The translations under genes and the position numbers were made by a program. Below are positions 55,309-64,000 of a DNA stretch of 64,000 nucleotides, piece by piece (positions within the stretch are counted from its first letter, which is position 1; the number at the start of each line of letters is the position of its first letter). The notes under the pieces were generated by a model. It was not told the origin of the DNA. It ran no database searches and was given only the letters and a program-made list of their open reading frames with translations. The DNA comes from an uncultured Methylophilaceae bacterium (GTDB lineage Bacteria > Pseudomonadota > Gammaproteobacteria > Burkholderiales > Methylophilaceae). The DNA lies in the NCBI GenBank assembly GCA_903870165.1, contig CAIQBW010000033.1:1-64000 (forward strand). Reading direction: 5' to 3'.

Positions 55309-56757
55309 TTAAGCTTTAGCCTTCTTAGGCACGGCTTTTTTAGGCGCAGATTTTTTAACAGGTGCTTTAACAGCAGCTGCTTTGGTGACCGCTTTAGATT
55401 TTGAAATCGCTGCTTTTTTACGGTCAGCTTTCACCTTAACCTCATCAGCCTCAGCAACTACTTCAGTCTTTTCTGATGTGTTATTCAATGCTGGTTTTAC
55501 TAGGCTGACTTTCTCAAATACTGCTGCAAAGAATCCGTCCGTTTGATGCAAATGTGGCAATAATTTTAGGTAATCCCCAGTATCCAAATTGATTTGCTGT
55601 TGCGCCAAAATGCTATTAGCTGGCACCAAAACAAACTCAGGATTTGCTTTTAAGAAAGCTTCAGCAATCTGCTCATTTTCATCTTGCAACAAACTACAAG
55701 TTGCATAAATCAAACGACCGCCAGCTTTCACTAATCTAGATGCGCGCGCCAAAATATTAGTTTGCTTGACAGTTAACTCCAACACGTCTTGTGGCTTTTG
55801 ACGCCATTTCAAATCTGGATTACGGCGCAAAGTCCCTAAGCCGCTACAAGGTGCGTCCACCAGCACACGATCAAATTTGCCATTGAGGCGTTTTAATTTA
55901 GGGTCAGCTTCGCTGCTGATTAATTGGCTATGCAAGTTTGATAAGCCTGAACGTTTTAAGCGTGTACCTAAATTTTGCAAGCGTTTCTCAGACACATCAA
56001 ATGCGTAAATTCGCCCTGAGTTACGCATTAAAGCGCCCAATGCAAGACTCTTACCGCCAGCGCCAGCGCAGAAATCTGCCACCATTTCACCTCGGCGTGG
56101 TGCAACTAACTGTGCTAACAATTGACTGCCTTCATCTTGCACTTCAATCTTACCGTCGGTGAATAATACGTGGCGACTGATGGTCATTTTTTGCGCCATA
56201 CGCAACCCATTTGGTGAGTATGGTGTTGGCATAACTTCAGTATTTTCAGACGCAAATTTAGCCATCACATCCTCACGCGTTGCCTTTACCAAGTTCACAC
56301 GCAAATCCAATGCCGCAGGTTGGTGCATACTTCTAGCGATGGTTAGTGCTTGCTCATCACCATATTGCTCTACCAATTTATCCCAAAACCATTCTGGCAA
56401 ATCGGCTTGCATGGCTTTGCTAATATCATCAGTCTTCTTGGATTTAATTTCTAAAGCCCACTCTTTTTGTTGAGCGTTTAGGGTATCAGCTAGGTCACGC
56501 GTACTCATACCAAGCACACGCACCAAGTAAGCCACTAATAATTTACGAGGATCATCCCCATCGGCCACATAGGTCAAAAAAGATTTACGGCGCAAAACAC
56601 CATAAGCAGACTCGGCAATAAATGCGCGATCTTTAGTGCCTAAATCACGATTTTGCTTAAAGAACCAACCAAGCTTCACATCGGCAGGGCCTGTGTTAGA
56701 TAACACATCGGATAGCGCCACGCCGGCGAGTCGTAATAAATTAGGGTTTATTGTCAT
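55309..56757 (-). CDS. 16S rRNA (cytosine-C5)-methyltransferase, RsmB-like
   Basis: A 482-residue NOL1/NOP2/Sun-family enzyme. The N-terminal helical NusB-like region (KDRAFIAESAYGVLRRKSFL) precedes the SAM domain ADFCAGAGGKSLALGALM. The catalytic cysteines are in VDAPCSGLGTLRRNPDLKWR and YATCSLLQDENEQI. The C-terminal 60 residues form a Lys/Ala tail (KAPVKKSAPKKAVPKKAKA) outside the usual domain, similar in style to the TopA tail. It overlaps the DUF3108 gene by 4 bp. Confidence 0.85.
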   Translation of the reverse strand: MTINPNLLRLAGVALSDVLSNTGPADVKLGWFFKQNRDLGTKDRAFIAESAYGVLRRKSFLTYVADGDDPRKLLVAYLVRVLGMSTRDLADTLNAQQKEWALEIKSKKTDDISKAMQADLPEWFWDKLVEQYGDEQALTIARSMHQPAALDLRVNLVKATREDVMAKFASENTEVMPTPYSPNGLRMAQKMTISRHVLFTDGKIEVQDEGSQLLAQLVAPRRGEMVADFCAGAGGKSLALGALMRNSGRIYAFDVSEKRLQNLGTRLKRSGLSNLHSQLISSEADPKLKRLNGKFDRVLVDAPCSGLGTLRRNPDLKWRQKPQDVLELTVKQTNILARASRLVKAGGRLIYATCSLLQDENEQIAEAFLKANPEFVLVPANSILAQQQINLDTGDYLKLLPHLHQTDGFFAAVFEKVSLVKPALNNTSEKTEVVAEADEVKVKADRKKAAISKSKAVTKAAAVKAPVKKSAPKKAVPKKAKA

Positions 56758-57776
56758 TTTGCGATATCGGTATCTATGCGAGTGGCGATGAATTCATACC
56801 CGCTACCGTCCTTTGCTATTTTCAAAATTTTAATGGGGATAAATCGATAATCTTCTGCTAACCAAACATCGGTTTTTTCTTCCGCATCACCACTACTTTT
56901 AGCGATGTGATACGTATTAATGTGGCCAAACTTAGTCGCTATCACTTCTTCAGAAATAAACTGATAATTATAGACGCGCACCATTTTTCCGTTGGTTAAA
57001 GGCCATTCCATCCTTTCGAGCGGAGGCACAAACATAAACTGATACATAAAGCTTAAAAAGTCCTGCGTGCCTTCAGGTAACTCCTCCACAGTTTCTGTCT
57101 TGGCGGTTTTGAGGGTCAGCTTATTATTGCCCCAATCAAAATTAGCCACTTGCAGCTTATCAGGCTTGCCAGTTACCTCAACGCGATAAAGATCTGGCTG
57201 AAGTCCCTGCACTGTGATTTTACCCATGCTGGTTTCAAGCCGCTTACCAGCAAAAGCGATCGACGCCAAACCTACAGCTTCCATTTCACTACGTAAACTG
57301 TAACGCTCTTGCGGCTCAGCTTGATAGCGATAATGGGCGCGCCCACTGCCAAAACTATTCACACGCTTTACATCAAAATCAATATCCACAAATGAAGGTG
57401 GCGGTAATCGTTGCATCTCTTCGTAAGCTGGCCTATCTTCCTCACGCCATAGCGGCTCAGCCACTTGGGATGCTTCTGTTGGTTCACCAGCATCAGGCTT
57501 AATAGACTCACGGCTAAAATCGTTCGGTGCATGCTGATACTTGACTAACTTATGCGTTTTTTTAGGAGGGAATGGCTTTTTATCTGCTTTTTTTACTGGC
57601 AGGGGAAGCAACTTCGCTTCGATCAAATGTGATGAGGAATCAAAATTAGGCATCACAAAACTCCAACTACCTAGCAATAAAACGTGCAACAACACAGACA
57701 AAAACACCGCCCACACCCAACGTTGCGGCACATGAATTTGAGGCAATTGAAGGGTTAAAAATCCGCTATTTTTCAA
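56754..57776 (-). CDS. DUF3108 protein with TonB-like N-terminal anchor
   Basis: A 340-residue protein. One N-terminal membrane helix (VWAVFLSVLLHVLLLGSWSF) is followed by a Pro/Lys-rich segment (LPLPVKKADKKPFPPKKTHK) reminiscent of TonB. The C-terminal DUF3108 beta-rich domain then follows (RYQAEPQERYSLRSEMEAVG, LPEGTQDFLSFMYQFM). The frame starts at a TTG (57776) with no good ribosome-binding site, so the start is uncertain. Function is unknown. The downstream half is a paralogue of the neighbouring gene at 57834. Confidence 0.75.
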   Translation of the reverse strand: MKNSGFLTLQLPQIHVPQRWVWAVFLSVLLHVLLLGSWSFVMPNFDSSSHLIEAKLLPLPVKKADKKPFPPKKTHKLVKYQHAPNDFSRESIKPDAGEPTEASQVAEPLWREEDRPAYEEMQRLPPPSFVDIDFDVKRVNSFGSGRAHYRYQAEPQERYSLRSEMEAVGLASIAFAGKRLETSMGKITVQGLQPDLYRVEVTGKPDKLQVANFDWGNNKLTLKTAKTETVEELPEGTQDFLSFMYQFMFVPPLERMEWPLTNGKMVRVYNYQFISEEVIATKFGHINTYHIAKSSGDAEEKTDVWLAEDYRFIPIKILKIAKDGSGYEFIATRIDTDIAK

Positions 57777-57833
57777 ATGATGTTTTTACTGATTTTTTTA
57801 TAGATTAAATTCAAACATAAAAAAGATCAAAAA

Positions 57834-58571
57834 TCATTGCATATCAATACTGGTCAGCGTTTGCTCAATGATCGCGCCACTTTCTTCGCGCATGATGATT
57901 TTAACTGGCAAGTTAAAATGCTCAACCGCCAACCAAAATTCTTTTTCGTTACCGCCGCCATTCTCACTCGCATTGCTTAAATGAATGGTATTAAATTGAC
58001 CCGCATCGACTGTTAAGCTTACATCACGCTCTACAATTTTATAGCTATAAACGCGCTGTTTCTTACCAGTTGTAATTGGCAAGCTCACTTCATCGCTTTT
58101 AGGTGGGAAGAGCATCCACTGATAGGGAAAACTCGCCACATCCTGCGTGCCTTTAGCTAAAGGCTCTGTGGTCAGGTTGCCTTTGTTTTTCATGCTCAAT
58201 TGATTAACAATCCAATCAAAATCCGCATAAACAGTCTTTTTCTCGTTATCCCCTTGGTGTTGCTCAAAGTGCCTAGGCTGTAAGCCTTCAGCAGTAACGA
58301 GGCCTTCACTTTTCAAAATACGTTTACCAAAAAGCGCAGCCAAACCCACACCTTCGGTCACGCTTTCAATCTCATATTGGTCGCCTGTTTGCTTGAATGT
58401 TTCCGTCACCTTCGCAAAAGGCTTTCCATTTCGAGTCGCTTGATAAGTGAGCGTTACATTTTTGGGCGCGGCAAACGCAATGTTTGCAATGACCAAAAAG
58501 CTGGCCAGAAAACCAATTAAAACGAATTTAACTATGTCTTTAATGCTACACCACAACCGTTGGGGCTTCAT
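57834..58571 (-). CDS. DUF3108 periplasmic protein
   Basis: About 245 residues with a signal sequence ([19 protein letters not shown], cut before APKN). The DUF3108 domain is visible as [39 protein letters not shown] and [20 protein letters not shown]. The frame is open to 58622, but the ATG at 58571 suits the signal peptide better. Even so it overlaps the purM end by 26 bp, so translation is probably coupled. Function is unknown. Confidence 0.78.
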   Translation of the reverse strand: MKPQRLWCSIKDIVKFVLIGFLASFLVIANIAFAAPKNVTLTYQATRNGKPFAKVTETFKQTGDQYEIESVTEGVGLAALFGKRILKSEGLVTAEGLQPRHFEQHQGDNEKKTVYADFDWIVNQLSMKNKGNLTTEPLAKGTQDVASFPYQWMLFPPKSDEVSLPITTGKKQRVYSYKIVERDVSLTVDAGQFNTIHLSNASENGGGNEKEFWLAVEHFNLPVKIIMREESGAIIEQTLTSIDMQ

Positions 58572-59598
58572 TCGCTTGTTGCTTGCGAATAAAGCCGATT
58601 TCAAACACTTGCTCGCCTTCAACTGTTAGCAAGTCCATCGCTGCTTTGGCTTGCTCTTTAGACACAATCACCACCATGCCAATGCCACAGTTAAATGTTT
58701 TATGCATTTCACTTTCGGCCACGTTGCCTTGTGCTTGCAACCATGTGAACAAAGGTGGCATATCCCAGCTACCTTTTTTGATTTCAGCAGTGAAGCCTTC
58801 AGGCAATACACGTGGCACGTTTTCTGTAATACCGCCTCCAGTGATATGCGCCATGCCTTTTACCGTCATGGATGAAATCAATTTAAGCAAAGGTTTTACA
58901 TAAATACGTGTTGGCGCCATCACCACGTCTTTGAAAGGTTTGCCGTGGAAGTCCGCATTAAAATCAATGCCTGATTTCGCAATCAATTTACGAATCAATG
59001 AATAGCCGTTTGAATGTGCGCCGCTTGAAGCCAATCCCAACACAACATCGCCCTCAGTGATTGTTTTACCGGTAATAATGCTTTCTTTATCCACACAACC
59101 CACTGCAAAACCAGCTAAGTCATACTCACCCGCTGGATACATACCAGGCATTTCAGCCGTTTCGCCACCCACTAAAGCGCAGCCAGATTGTTCACAACCT
59201 TGCGCAATGCCTTTAATCACTTGTGCTGCCGTGCCGACTTCTAACTTGCCACAGGCAAAATAATCTAAGAAGAACAAAGGCTCAGCGCCTTGCACTAAAA
59301 TATCATTCACACTCATTGCCACAAGATCGATTCCCACGGTATCGTGTTTATTCAGTTCAAAAGCGAGTTTTAATTTAGTACCCACTCCATCAGTACCAGA
59401 AACCAATACTGGATTTTTAAATTTTTTCGGCATCTCAAACAATGAGCCAAAGCCGCCAATACCCCCTAAAACCTCTGGACGCATGGTGCGTTTTGCGAAA
59501 GGCTTAATCTGTTCAACCAACGCGTCACCCGCCTCAATATCTACCCCAGCGTCACGGTAGCTAATAGATGTGCTGTTGGTTTGGTCGTTCGAATTCAA
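58546..59598 (-). CDS. purM: Phosphoribosylformylglycinamidine cyclo-ligase (AIR synthetase)
   Basis: Step 5 of purine synthesis, 350 residues. Conserved parts are [73 protein letters not shown] and [17 protein letters not shown]. It heads a minus-strand unit with the DUF3108 genes and rsmB-like. It is divergent from hda, as in E. coli-like purM neighbourhoods of Betaproteobacteria. Its leader holds an inverted repeat (59635-59687). Confidence 0.97.
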   Translation of the reverse strand: MNSNDQTNSTSISYRDAGVDIEAGDALVEQIKPFAKRTMRPEVLGGIGGFGSLFEMPKKFKNPVLVSGTDGVGTKLKLAFELNKHDTVGIDLVAMSVNDILVQGAEPLFFLDYFACGKLEVGTAAQVIKGIAQGCEQSGCALVGGETAEMPGMYPAGEYDLAGFAVGCVDKESIITGKTITEGDVVLGLASSGAHSNGYSLIRKLIAKSGIDFNADFHGKPFKDVVMAPTRIYVKPLLKLISSMTVKGMAHITGGGITENVPRVLPEGFTAEIKKGSWDMPPLFTWLQAQGNVAESEMHKTFNCGIGMVVIVSKEQAKAAMDLLTVEGEQVFEIGFIRKQQANEAPTVVV

Positions 59599-59634
59599 AG
59601 CTTTCTCGCTTTCTACAAGATAAAAACAAATAAA

Positions 59635-59687
59635 AGGTTAAAATACACATTTATTGCGTATTTTTTGTAATAACCGAATTTTAACCT
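59635..59687. repeat. Spaced inverted repeat in the purM-hda intergenic region
   Basis: AGGTTAAAAT (59635-59644) and ATTTTAACCT (59678-59687) are exact reverse complements separated by 33 bp. The centre-to-centre distance is 43 bp, about four helical turns. This could be a pair of operator half-sites. No known regulator is recognised. Confidence 0.4.
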
Positions 59688-59765
59688 AAATGACGCCTAA
59701 ACGAGAAAAGACTGAACGATAAAAGCCGAGTTATTCTGCTTTAATGACGTTGCAAGATTAAATTA

Positions 59766-60386
59766 ATGAAACAACTGCTCCTAGATATCCAGCCAGATGC
59801 ATTACCCAGCATTGCCAACTTCGTTGTTGGCCGCAATGCCGAGGCCTTACACAGCCTGCATCAATCTTTACAAATAGGTGCCGAGAGCCGTTTTATTTAT
59901 TTCTGGGGCGTTGCAGGCAGTGGCAAAACGCACTTGCTCAAAGCTGCGCAAGAATTAGCAAAAGTATCCAATATTCATCTCGTTACAGCTGATGATGTCA
60001 ATTTACTTAGTGACGAGGCACAAATCGCTTTGTTCGATACTTACAACCAAACACGTGCCTCAAATGGCGTGCTACTTGCTGCGGGAAACGCATCCCCTAG
60101 TCAGATGAGTTTGCGTGATGACCTTGCAACCCGACTAGCTTGGGGCTTAACTTACCAATTGCATCCGCTCACCGATGAAGAAAAAGCCCAAGCTTTGCAA
60201 GCCCACGCTTTAGAACGGGGCATGAGATTGCCTGATGAAGTGGTAGATTATTGCTTGCGCTATTTGCGTCGAGATTTGCCAAGCTTGATGGCAATTTTAG
60301 ATGCGCTTGATGAGTGGTCGCTCACTGAAAAACGCCCAGTGACCGTGCCGTTACTTAAAAAACTACTTCAACTACCGCTGATTTGA
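59766..60386 (+). CDS. hda: DnaA regulatory inactivator Hda
   Basis: A 206-residue DnaA-like AAA+ protein. The N-terminal MKQLLLDI resembles the sliding-clamp-binding peptide of Hda. Walker A is GVAGSGKTHLL, and the sensor region includes LRDDLATRLAWGLTYQLHPL. It lacks the DNA-binding domain of DnaA. It promotes hydrolysis of DnaA-ATP after replication starts. Confidence 0.93.
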   Translation: MKQLLLDIQPDALPSIANFVVGRNAEALHSLHQSLQIGAESRFIYFWGVAGSGKTHLLKAAQELAKVSNIHLVTADDVNLLSDEAQIALFDTYNQTRASNGVLLAAGNASPSQMSLRDDLATRLAWGLTYQLHPLTDEEKAQALQAHALERGMRLPDEVVDYCLRYLRRDLPSLMAILDALDEWSLTEKRPVTVPLLKKLLQLPLI

Positions 60387-60397
60387 TCTTAATAAAA

Positions 60398-62029
60398 ATG
60401 CTACGCGTATCCGAAATCAAACTACCTTTAGACAACGCCACCTCGCTGCATCACGAACCTGAGGTGATTCAGGCCGCACTGATTAAAAAACTAGGTATTT
60501 CAGCCAGTGATTTAATCAGCATGGCGATTTTTAAACGTGGCGTGGATGCACGTAAATCGCACGCGATTTTGTTTGTTTACACACTGGATATTGAAGTTAA
60601 AAACGAAGCTAAAATTTTAGCGAAATTCAAAAAAGACCCACACGTTAAAGAGGCGCCCGACACCTCTTACCACTTTGTGGCAAAAGCACCAGAAACAAGC
60701 AAGGCGCCTAGACCTGTGATTGTTGGCTTTGGTCCATCAGGCATTTTTGCCGCACTCATTTTGGCGCAGTCTGGCTTTAAACCGATTGTGCTAGAGCGAG
60801 GAAAAGCAGTGCGTGAACGCACCAAAGACACTTGGGGATTGTGGCGTAAAAGTGTCCTCAACCCAGAGTCTAATGTGCAATTCGGTGAAGGTGGCGCAGG
60901 CACATTCTCGGATGGCAAACTCTATAGCCAAATTAAAGACCCAAAACATTACGGCCGCAAAGTGCTCAATGAATTTGTAAAGGCAGGCGCGCCAGAAGAA
61001 ATTTTATACGTAAGCCATCCTCATATAGGCACATTCCGCTTAGTGGGAATGGTAGAAGAAATGCGTCAAAACATCATCGCGCTAGGCGGCGAAATCCGTT
61101 TCCAAAGCCGCGTTGATGATATTGAAATTAAAAATGGCCAAGTGCAAGGCGTGGTCCTACAAAACGGCGAACGTATCTCTACCAACCATCTCGTATTGGC
61201 AGTTGGCCATAGCGCCCGTGACACCTTTGAGATGATCCACAAACGTGGCATATATATAGAAGCCAAGCCTTTTTCTATCGGCTTCCGTATTGAACATCCT
61301 CAGTCCCTGATTGACCATGCCCGCTTTGGTCCAAATGCTCAACACCCCGTCTTGGGCGCGGCGGATTATAAGCTCGTGCATCACGCCCAAAATGGACGTA
61401 GCGTTTATAGCTTTTGTATGTGCCCAGGGGGTACAGTAGTGGCAGCTGCGTCTGAAGAAGGTCGCGTAGTCACTAACGGGATGAGCCAATATTCTCGTAA
61501 TGAACGTAATGCCAATGCAGGCATTGTAGTGGGTATAAACCCTGAAGAAGATTACCCAGGAGATCCACTTGCTGGCGTGGAATTTCAACGCAAATGGGAA
61601 GCACGCGCTTTTGAGTTGGGTGGCAAAAACTACCAAGCCCCAGGTCAACTCATTGGTGACTTTATCAACGGAAAACCTTCTACTGAATTTGGCGCAGTTC
61701 AGCCTTCATACACGCCTGGTGTATACCTCACCGATTTGAGTACCGCATTACCTGAATACGCCATTATCGCGATCCGCGAAGCACTCCCCGCCTTTGCTAA
61801 ACAGATCAAAGGTTTTGATTTACCCGATGGCGTGCTGACAGGTGTAGAAACCAGAACTTCATCGCCAATTAGAATTAAACGCGATGACGAAACCCTACAA
61901 AGCATCAACACCAAAGGTCTTTACCCCACGGGCGAGGGCGCTGGCTATGCAGGTGGGATTTTATCTGCAGCGGTAGATGGAATTAGAATTGCTGAATCGG
62001 TTGCAATGAGCATTGTGAATAAAGGCTAA
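60398..62029 (+). CDS. NAD(P)/FAD-dependent oxidoreductase (COG2509 type)
   Basis: About 543 residues. An N-terminal alpha/beta domain (MLRVSEIKLPLDNATSLHHE) is followed by the FAD-binding GFGPSGIFAALILAQSGF, VLERGKAVRERTKDT and FGEGGAGTFSDGKLYSQIKD. The C-terminal part has RTSSPIRIKRDDETLQS and GLYPTGEGAGYAGGILSAA. These large FAD proteins are widespread but their reaction is not established. A TTG at 60383 overlaps the hda end; I chose the ATG at 60398. Neither start has a clear Shine-Dalgarno. Confidence 0.85.
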   Translation: MLRVSEIKLPLDNATSLHHEPEVIQAALIKKLGISASDLISMAIFKRGVDARKSHAILFVYTLDIEVKNEAKILAKFKKDPHVKEAPDTSYHFVAKAPETSKAPRPVIVGFGPSGIFAALILAQSGFKPIVLERGKAVRERTKDTWGLWRKSVLNPESNVQFGEGGAGTFSDGKLYSQIKDPKHYGRKVLNEFVKAGAPEEILYVSHPHIGTFRLVGMVEEMRQNIIALGGEIRFQSRVDDIEIKNGQVQGVVLQNGERISTNHLVLAVGHSARDTFEMIHKRGIYIEAKPFSIGFRIEHPQSLIDHARFGPNAQHPVLGAADYKLVHHAQNGRSVYSFCMCPGGTVVAAASEEGRVVTNGMSQYSRNERNANAGIVVGINPEEDYPGDPLAGVEFQRKWEARAFELGGKNYQAPGQLIGDFINGKPSTEFGAVQPSYTPGVYLTDLSTALPEYAIIAIREALPAFAKQIKGFDLPDGVLTGVETRTSSPIRIKRDDETLQSINTKGLYPTGEGAGYAGGILSAAVDGIRIAESVAMSIVNKG

Positions 62030-62343
62030 ACTGACGTAACGGCAATCTCACCTTGACCGGTTTTACCTTGGTTATCAGTCCAATTGACCCGCAGTACATC
62101 ACCGACTTTTGCACCACGTAGATGAAATGTCAGGTATGGGTTTTTTGAGATTCCAGTTCCCCACTGCGCCTCTAGTACTTGCTTTCCGTTAAGGGTAGCG
62201 CTTACTAACTGAATAAAACTAGCAGGAATCAAATCGCCAAAGTCGTTCTTACGACGCCCTGTTTCCATGGGGTGCGTCATCAGCACTTTGACTTCTGTCA
62301 CCTCGCCCTTCAACTGGGCGCGCATACGCATATTCTCAGCCAT
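62026..62343 (-). CDS. soxZ: Thiosulfate oxidation carrier complex protein SoxZ
   Basis: About 105 residues. The SoxZ fold is visible as MRMRAQLKGEVTEVKVLMTH, PMETGRRKNDFGDLIPASFI and NPYLTFHLRGAKVGDVLRVNW. It partners SoxY, which carries sulfur intermediates on a C-terminal cysteine. The ATG at 62343 lies directly after the soxY stop and gives the family-like MAENMRMRAQ. An ATG at 62358 inside soxY is possible. Its end overlaps the convergent FAD gene by 4 bp. Confidence 0.92.
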   Translation of the reverse strand: MAENMRMRAQLKGEVTEVKVLMTHPMETGRRKNDFGDLIPASFIQLVSATLNGKQVLEAQWGTGISKNPYLTFHLRGAKVGDVLRVNWTDNQGKTGQGEIAVTSV

Positions 62344-62344
62344 A

Positions 62345-62788
62345 TTAGCCACATCCATTCTCTAAAACTTCTACCCGTTTTTTGGCAGAAAAATAACGAT
62401 TGCCCGATTTAATGACTGCTAGCACATCTGAGGTTTCTGCCATTTTGATGCGCGTTACCACAAAGCCATCAGCCCCCTCGCCAAACAAAAAATTAGCTAT
62501 TAAGGCCGTAGGATTGTTCTCGACAAATATTGCGATAGATTCAGTATTGGAAATGCGACTAGTAACTTCAATTTGCACCACTGCCCCATTTTCAGCTTTA
62601 TCTGGCGCCACCATTTGAATATCGTTTGATGGCGAGATGTTGGTGATTTGCAAAGCAGCCATGGCCTCTTGCAATTTGGTCGCCTGAAAAGCGGACGTAT
62701 TCCACATCGCGGCGAATGTCCTAAAAGGTAGCAGTGCCAAGGCACTTGCTGCGAATAAAGCTTTAATAAACTTTCGGCGTTGCATCAT
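62345..62788 (-). CDS. soxY: Thiosulfate oxidation carrier protein SoxY
   Basis: A 147-residue periplasmic carrier with a twin-arginine signal (MMQRRKFIKALFAASALALL), so it is probably a client of the Tat system encoded at 9691-10952. The Ig-like domain shows VQIEVTSRISNTESIAIFVE. The protein ends NGCG, not the usual GGCGG, so the carrier cysteine is the penultimate residue. The ATG at 62788 has AAGGA 7 nt upstream; the frame extends 12 codons further. soxXA, soxB and soxCD are not in the window. Confidence 0.9.
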   Translation of the reverse strand: MMQRRKFIKALFAASALALLPFRTFAAMWNTSAFQATKLQEAMAALQITNISPSNDIQMVAPDKAENGAVVQIEVTSRISNTESIAIFVENNPTALIANFLFGEGADGFVVTRIKMAETSDVLAVIKSGNRYFSAKKRVEVLENGCG

Positions 62789-62820
62789 GCTTGTTTCCTT
62801 TTTAGTCGAGCTATTCAAAC

Positions 62821-64000
62821 TCACTTAAACCAGCCACTTTTTTTCGGCTCATCCACCAATGCGCGGAGTTCTTTTAATCTCGCCTCAACAATTGACTGCT
62901 GATAAAAATCCCCATCACTAGACTTGACCGCCAAATCCATTTGCTCAAGCGCTTTTGGATTATTATATCGTCTAAAATAAGCCTCGCCTTGCGCTTGATG
63001 ACTTAGCAAATTTTTACCCAACGCTGCGTAGGCTTTAGATTGTAGTTCATACATATAAGCGTCAGCAGGATATAAGGTTTGTTTTTCATTTAGAAATTGT
63101 AAAGCTTGTTGAGGCTGTCGAATGCGTAAAAAGTGTTCAGCATAACCATAAATCAAAGCGCGACTGCCTGGGTAAATCGCGAGGCCAGCTTGATAAGCTT
63201 TAGCTGCTTGAGTGGGGTTATCACGCGCGACTTCAATATTGGCAGCAAGGCTTGCAAAAAAGGGATGACTAGGGGCATTAGCACGTAGCCAGCTCAGTTC
63301 TTTAGTCGCGCCATCCACATTACCAACACGCAAAAAGGCAACGGCAAGTCCATAATGCTGCGCAATTTCGCTGGTGTAGCGCCGATCTTGAATATTGCTT
63401 TGAAACAAGGAAACGGCTTGGCTGGCGATGCCAGAGCTTGCCAAAATTTTGGCGCGCACTAAATCAAAATCGGGTGAATAAGGCACCATCCGATATTTAC
63501 TATTAGCCGTGCGAGCGGTGACGTCCGCAATACGCTCACTAGTAATGGGGTGAGTGCGCAAAAACGTTGGGGCACTACCCTCTACATAGCGCGTACCTTT
63601 TTGCATGGTCTCAAAAAAACTCGCCATTGCATGGGTGTCGTAACCTGCACTTTCTAAAATCGATATGCCCACACGGTCAGCCTCGCGCTCGTGTTCGCGT
63701 GTGTAATCTAGCTGCTTTTGTACAGAGCCTGCGGATGATGCAGTCATCGCAGCGCTTGCAAGTTGCGGATTGGCACGTGCAGATAAAATTGCCAAAGCCA
63801 TACCCGCCAAGCTGATAAGAGAGTCGTTCTTTTGTTGCGCCATCATACGCGCCATGTGGTGTTGCACTACGTGGCCAATCTCGTGCCCAATCACGCTAGC
63901 TAGTTCAGACTCATTACTCGCAGCAACAATCAAACCTGTGTGAACGCCAACTACACCTCCAGGCATTGCGAAAGCATTGATACTGTTATCCTTAACCACA
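62821..64000 (-). CDS. M48-family metalloprotease with TPR region (BepA-like), N-terminus beyond window
   Basis: 392 codons of a periplasmic zinc metallopeptidase involved in outer-membrane quality control. FAMPGGVVGVHTGL and the zinc motif HEIGH in SVIGHEIGHVVQHHMA come first. The third zinc ligand lies in TREHEREADRVGISILESAG, and FLRTHPITSERIAD follows. The C-terminal part is a helical TPR-like repeat region. The frame runs off the window at 64000 with no start codon of its own, so the gene is partial. It precedes soxYZ on the same strand. Confidence 0.92.
   Translation of the reverse strand, partial: VVKDNSINAFAMPGGVVGVHTGLIVAASNESELASVIGHEIGHVVQHHMARMMAQQKNDSLISLAGMALAILSARANPQLASAAMTASSAGSVQKQLDYTREHEREADRVGISILESAGYDTHAMASFFETMQKGTRYVEGSAPTFLRTHPITSERIADVTARTANSKYRMVPYSPDFDLVRAKILASSGIASQAVSLFQSNIQDRRYTSEIAQHYGLAVAFLRVGNVDGATKELSWLRANAPSHPFFASLAANIEVARDNPTQAAKAYQAGLAIYPGSRALIYGYAEHFLRIRQPQQALQFLNEKQTLYPADAYMYELQSKAYAALGKNLLSHQAQGEAYFRRYNNPKALEQMDLAVKSSDGDFYQQSIVEARLKELRALVDEPKKSGWFK

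Noticed and set aside
61157-61648. A 163-codon reading frame antisense to the FAD oxidoreductase.
   Set aside because: It lies fully inside a well supported gene, shows no recognisable domain, and has composition typical of a shadow frame.

Overview
The window reads as a piece of a betaproteobacterial chromosome, most likely from a methylotroph of the family Methylophilaceae (Methylotenera-like). This is inferred from three things. The base composition leans to A+T. The gene order mlaFEDCB - ABC pair - bolA - grxD - murA - hisGDC...BHAFIE - hinT - tatABC - degQ - nif3 - petABC - sspAB is the one familiar from Betaproteobacteria. A 3-hexulose-6-phosphate synthase gene, the first enzyme of the ribulose monophosphate cycle of formaldehyde assimilation, sits inside the histidine cluster. 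No phage, insertion sequence, CRISPR array, replication origin or rRNA operon was seen. Most of the window is compact, ordinary core genome.

Layout. 1-609 (minus strand): start of tuf preceded by tRNA-Thr(GGT), tRNA-Gly(TCC) and tRNA-Tyr(GTA), with one strong promoter. 657-3771 (minus): an accessory four-gene cassette of two half-size EamA/SMR-type membrane proteins, a DegT-type aminotransferase and a FemAB/GNAT-like acyltransferase, followed by tRNA-Thr(TGT). 3912-7681 (minus): sspB, sspA and the cytochrome bc1 operon petABC. 7758-9694: the divergent pair nif3-like and degS/degQ-like. 9691-25496 (minus): one long gene train running from mlaF through murA, his and tat. It is interrupted by hps, which has its own promoter and terminator. 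25603-30427 (minus): a pseudopilin, the System II cytochrome c assembly genes resB and ccsB, and cytochrome c4. 30535-42029: mixed housekeeping genes (engB, trmB, midA, folM-like, ttcA, topA, pbpG, gcvH, a repetitive coiled-coil protein, holC, pepA). 42152-44307: lptFG. 44310-46163 (minus): a sigma factor operon with DUF3619, DUF3106 and RDD proteins. 46276-47642: a damaged NtrC-like response regulator gene. 47649-53548: a Na/Ca-exchanger-like protein, ampD and an RND efflux pair. 53549-59598 (minus): purM, two DUF3108 genes, rsmB-like, a dicarboxylate symporter and a GNAT gene. 59766-62029: hda and an FAD oxidoreductase. 62026-64000 (minus): soxZ, soxY and an M48 peptidase cut by the window edge.

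How the parts work together. The petABC products, cytochrome c4 and the ResB/CcsB heme-ligation machinery form a respiratory module. TatABC would export the Rieske protein and SoxY, both of which carry twin-arginine-type leaders. MlaBCDEF, MurA, LptFG, AmpD and PbpG maintain the envelope. HPS and histidine biosynthesis both draw on pentose phosphates.

The observations most worth a second look are these. (1) The response regulator is frameshifted by a perfect 14-bp tandem duplication. It also lacks the GAFTGA loop and the Walker B glutamate needed for sigma-54 activation. (2) hps sits as an independent transcription unit in the middle of the his cluster. (3) soxYZ stands alone and has a shortened carrier tail. 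(4) An unknown coiled-coil protein is built from a 38-residue repeat. (5) The aminotransferase/acyltransferase/flippase-like cassette lies between tRNA genes.
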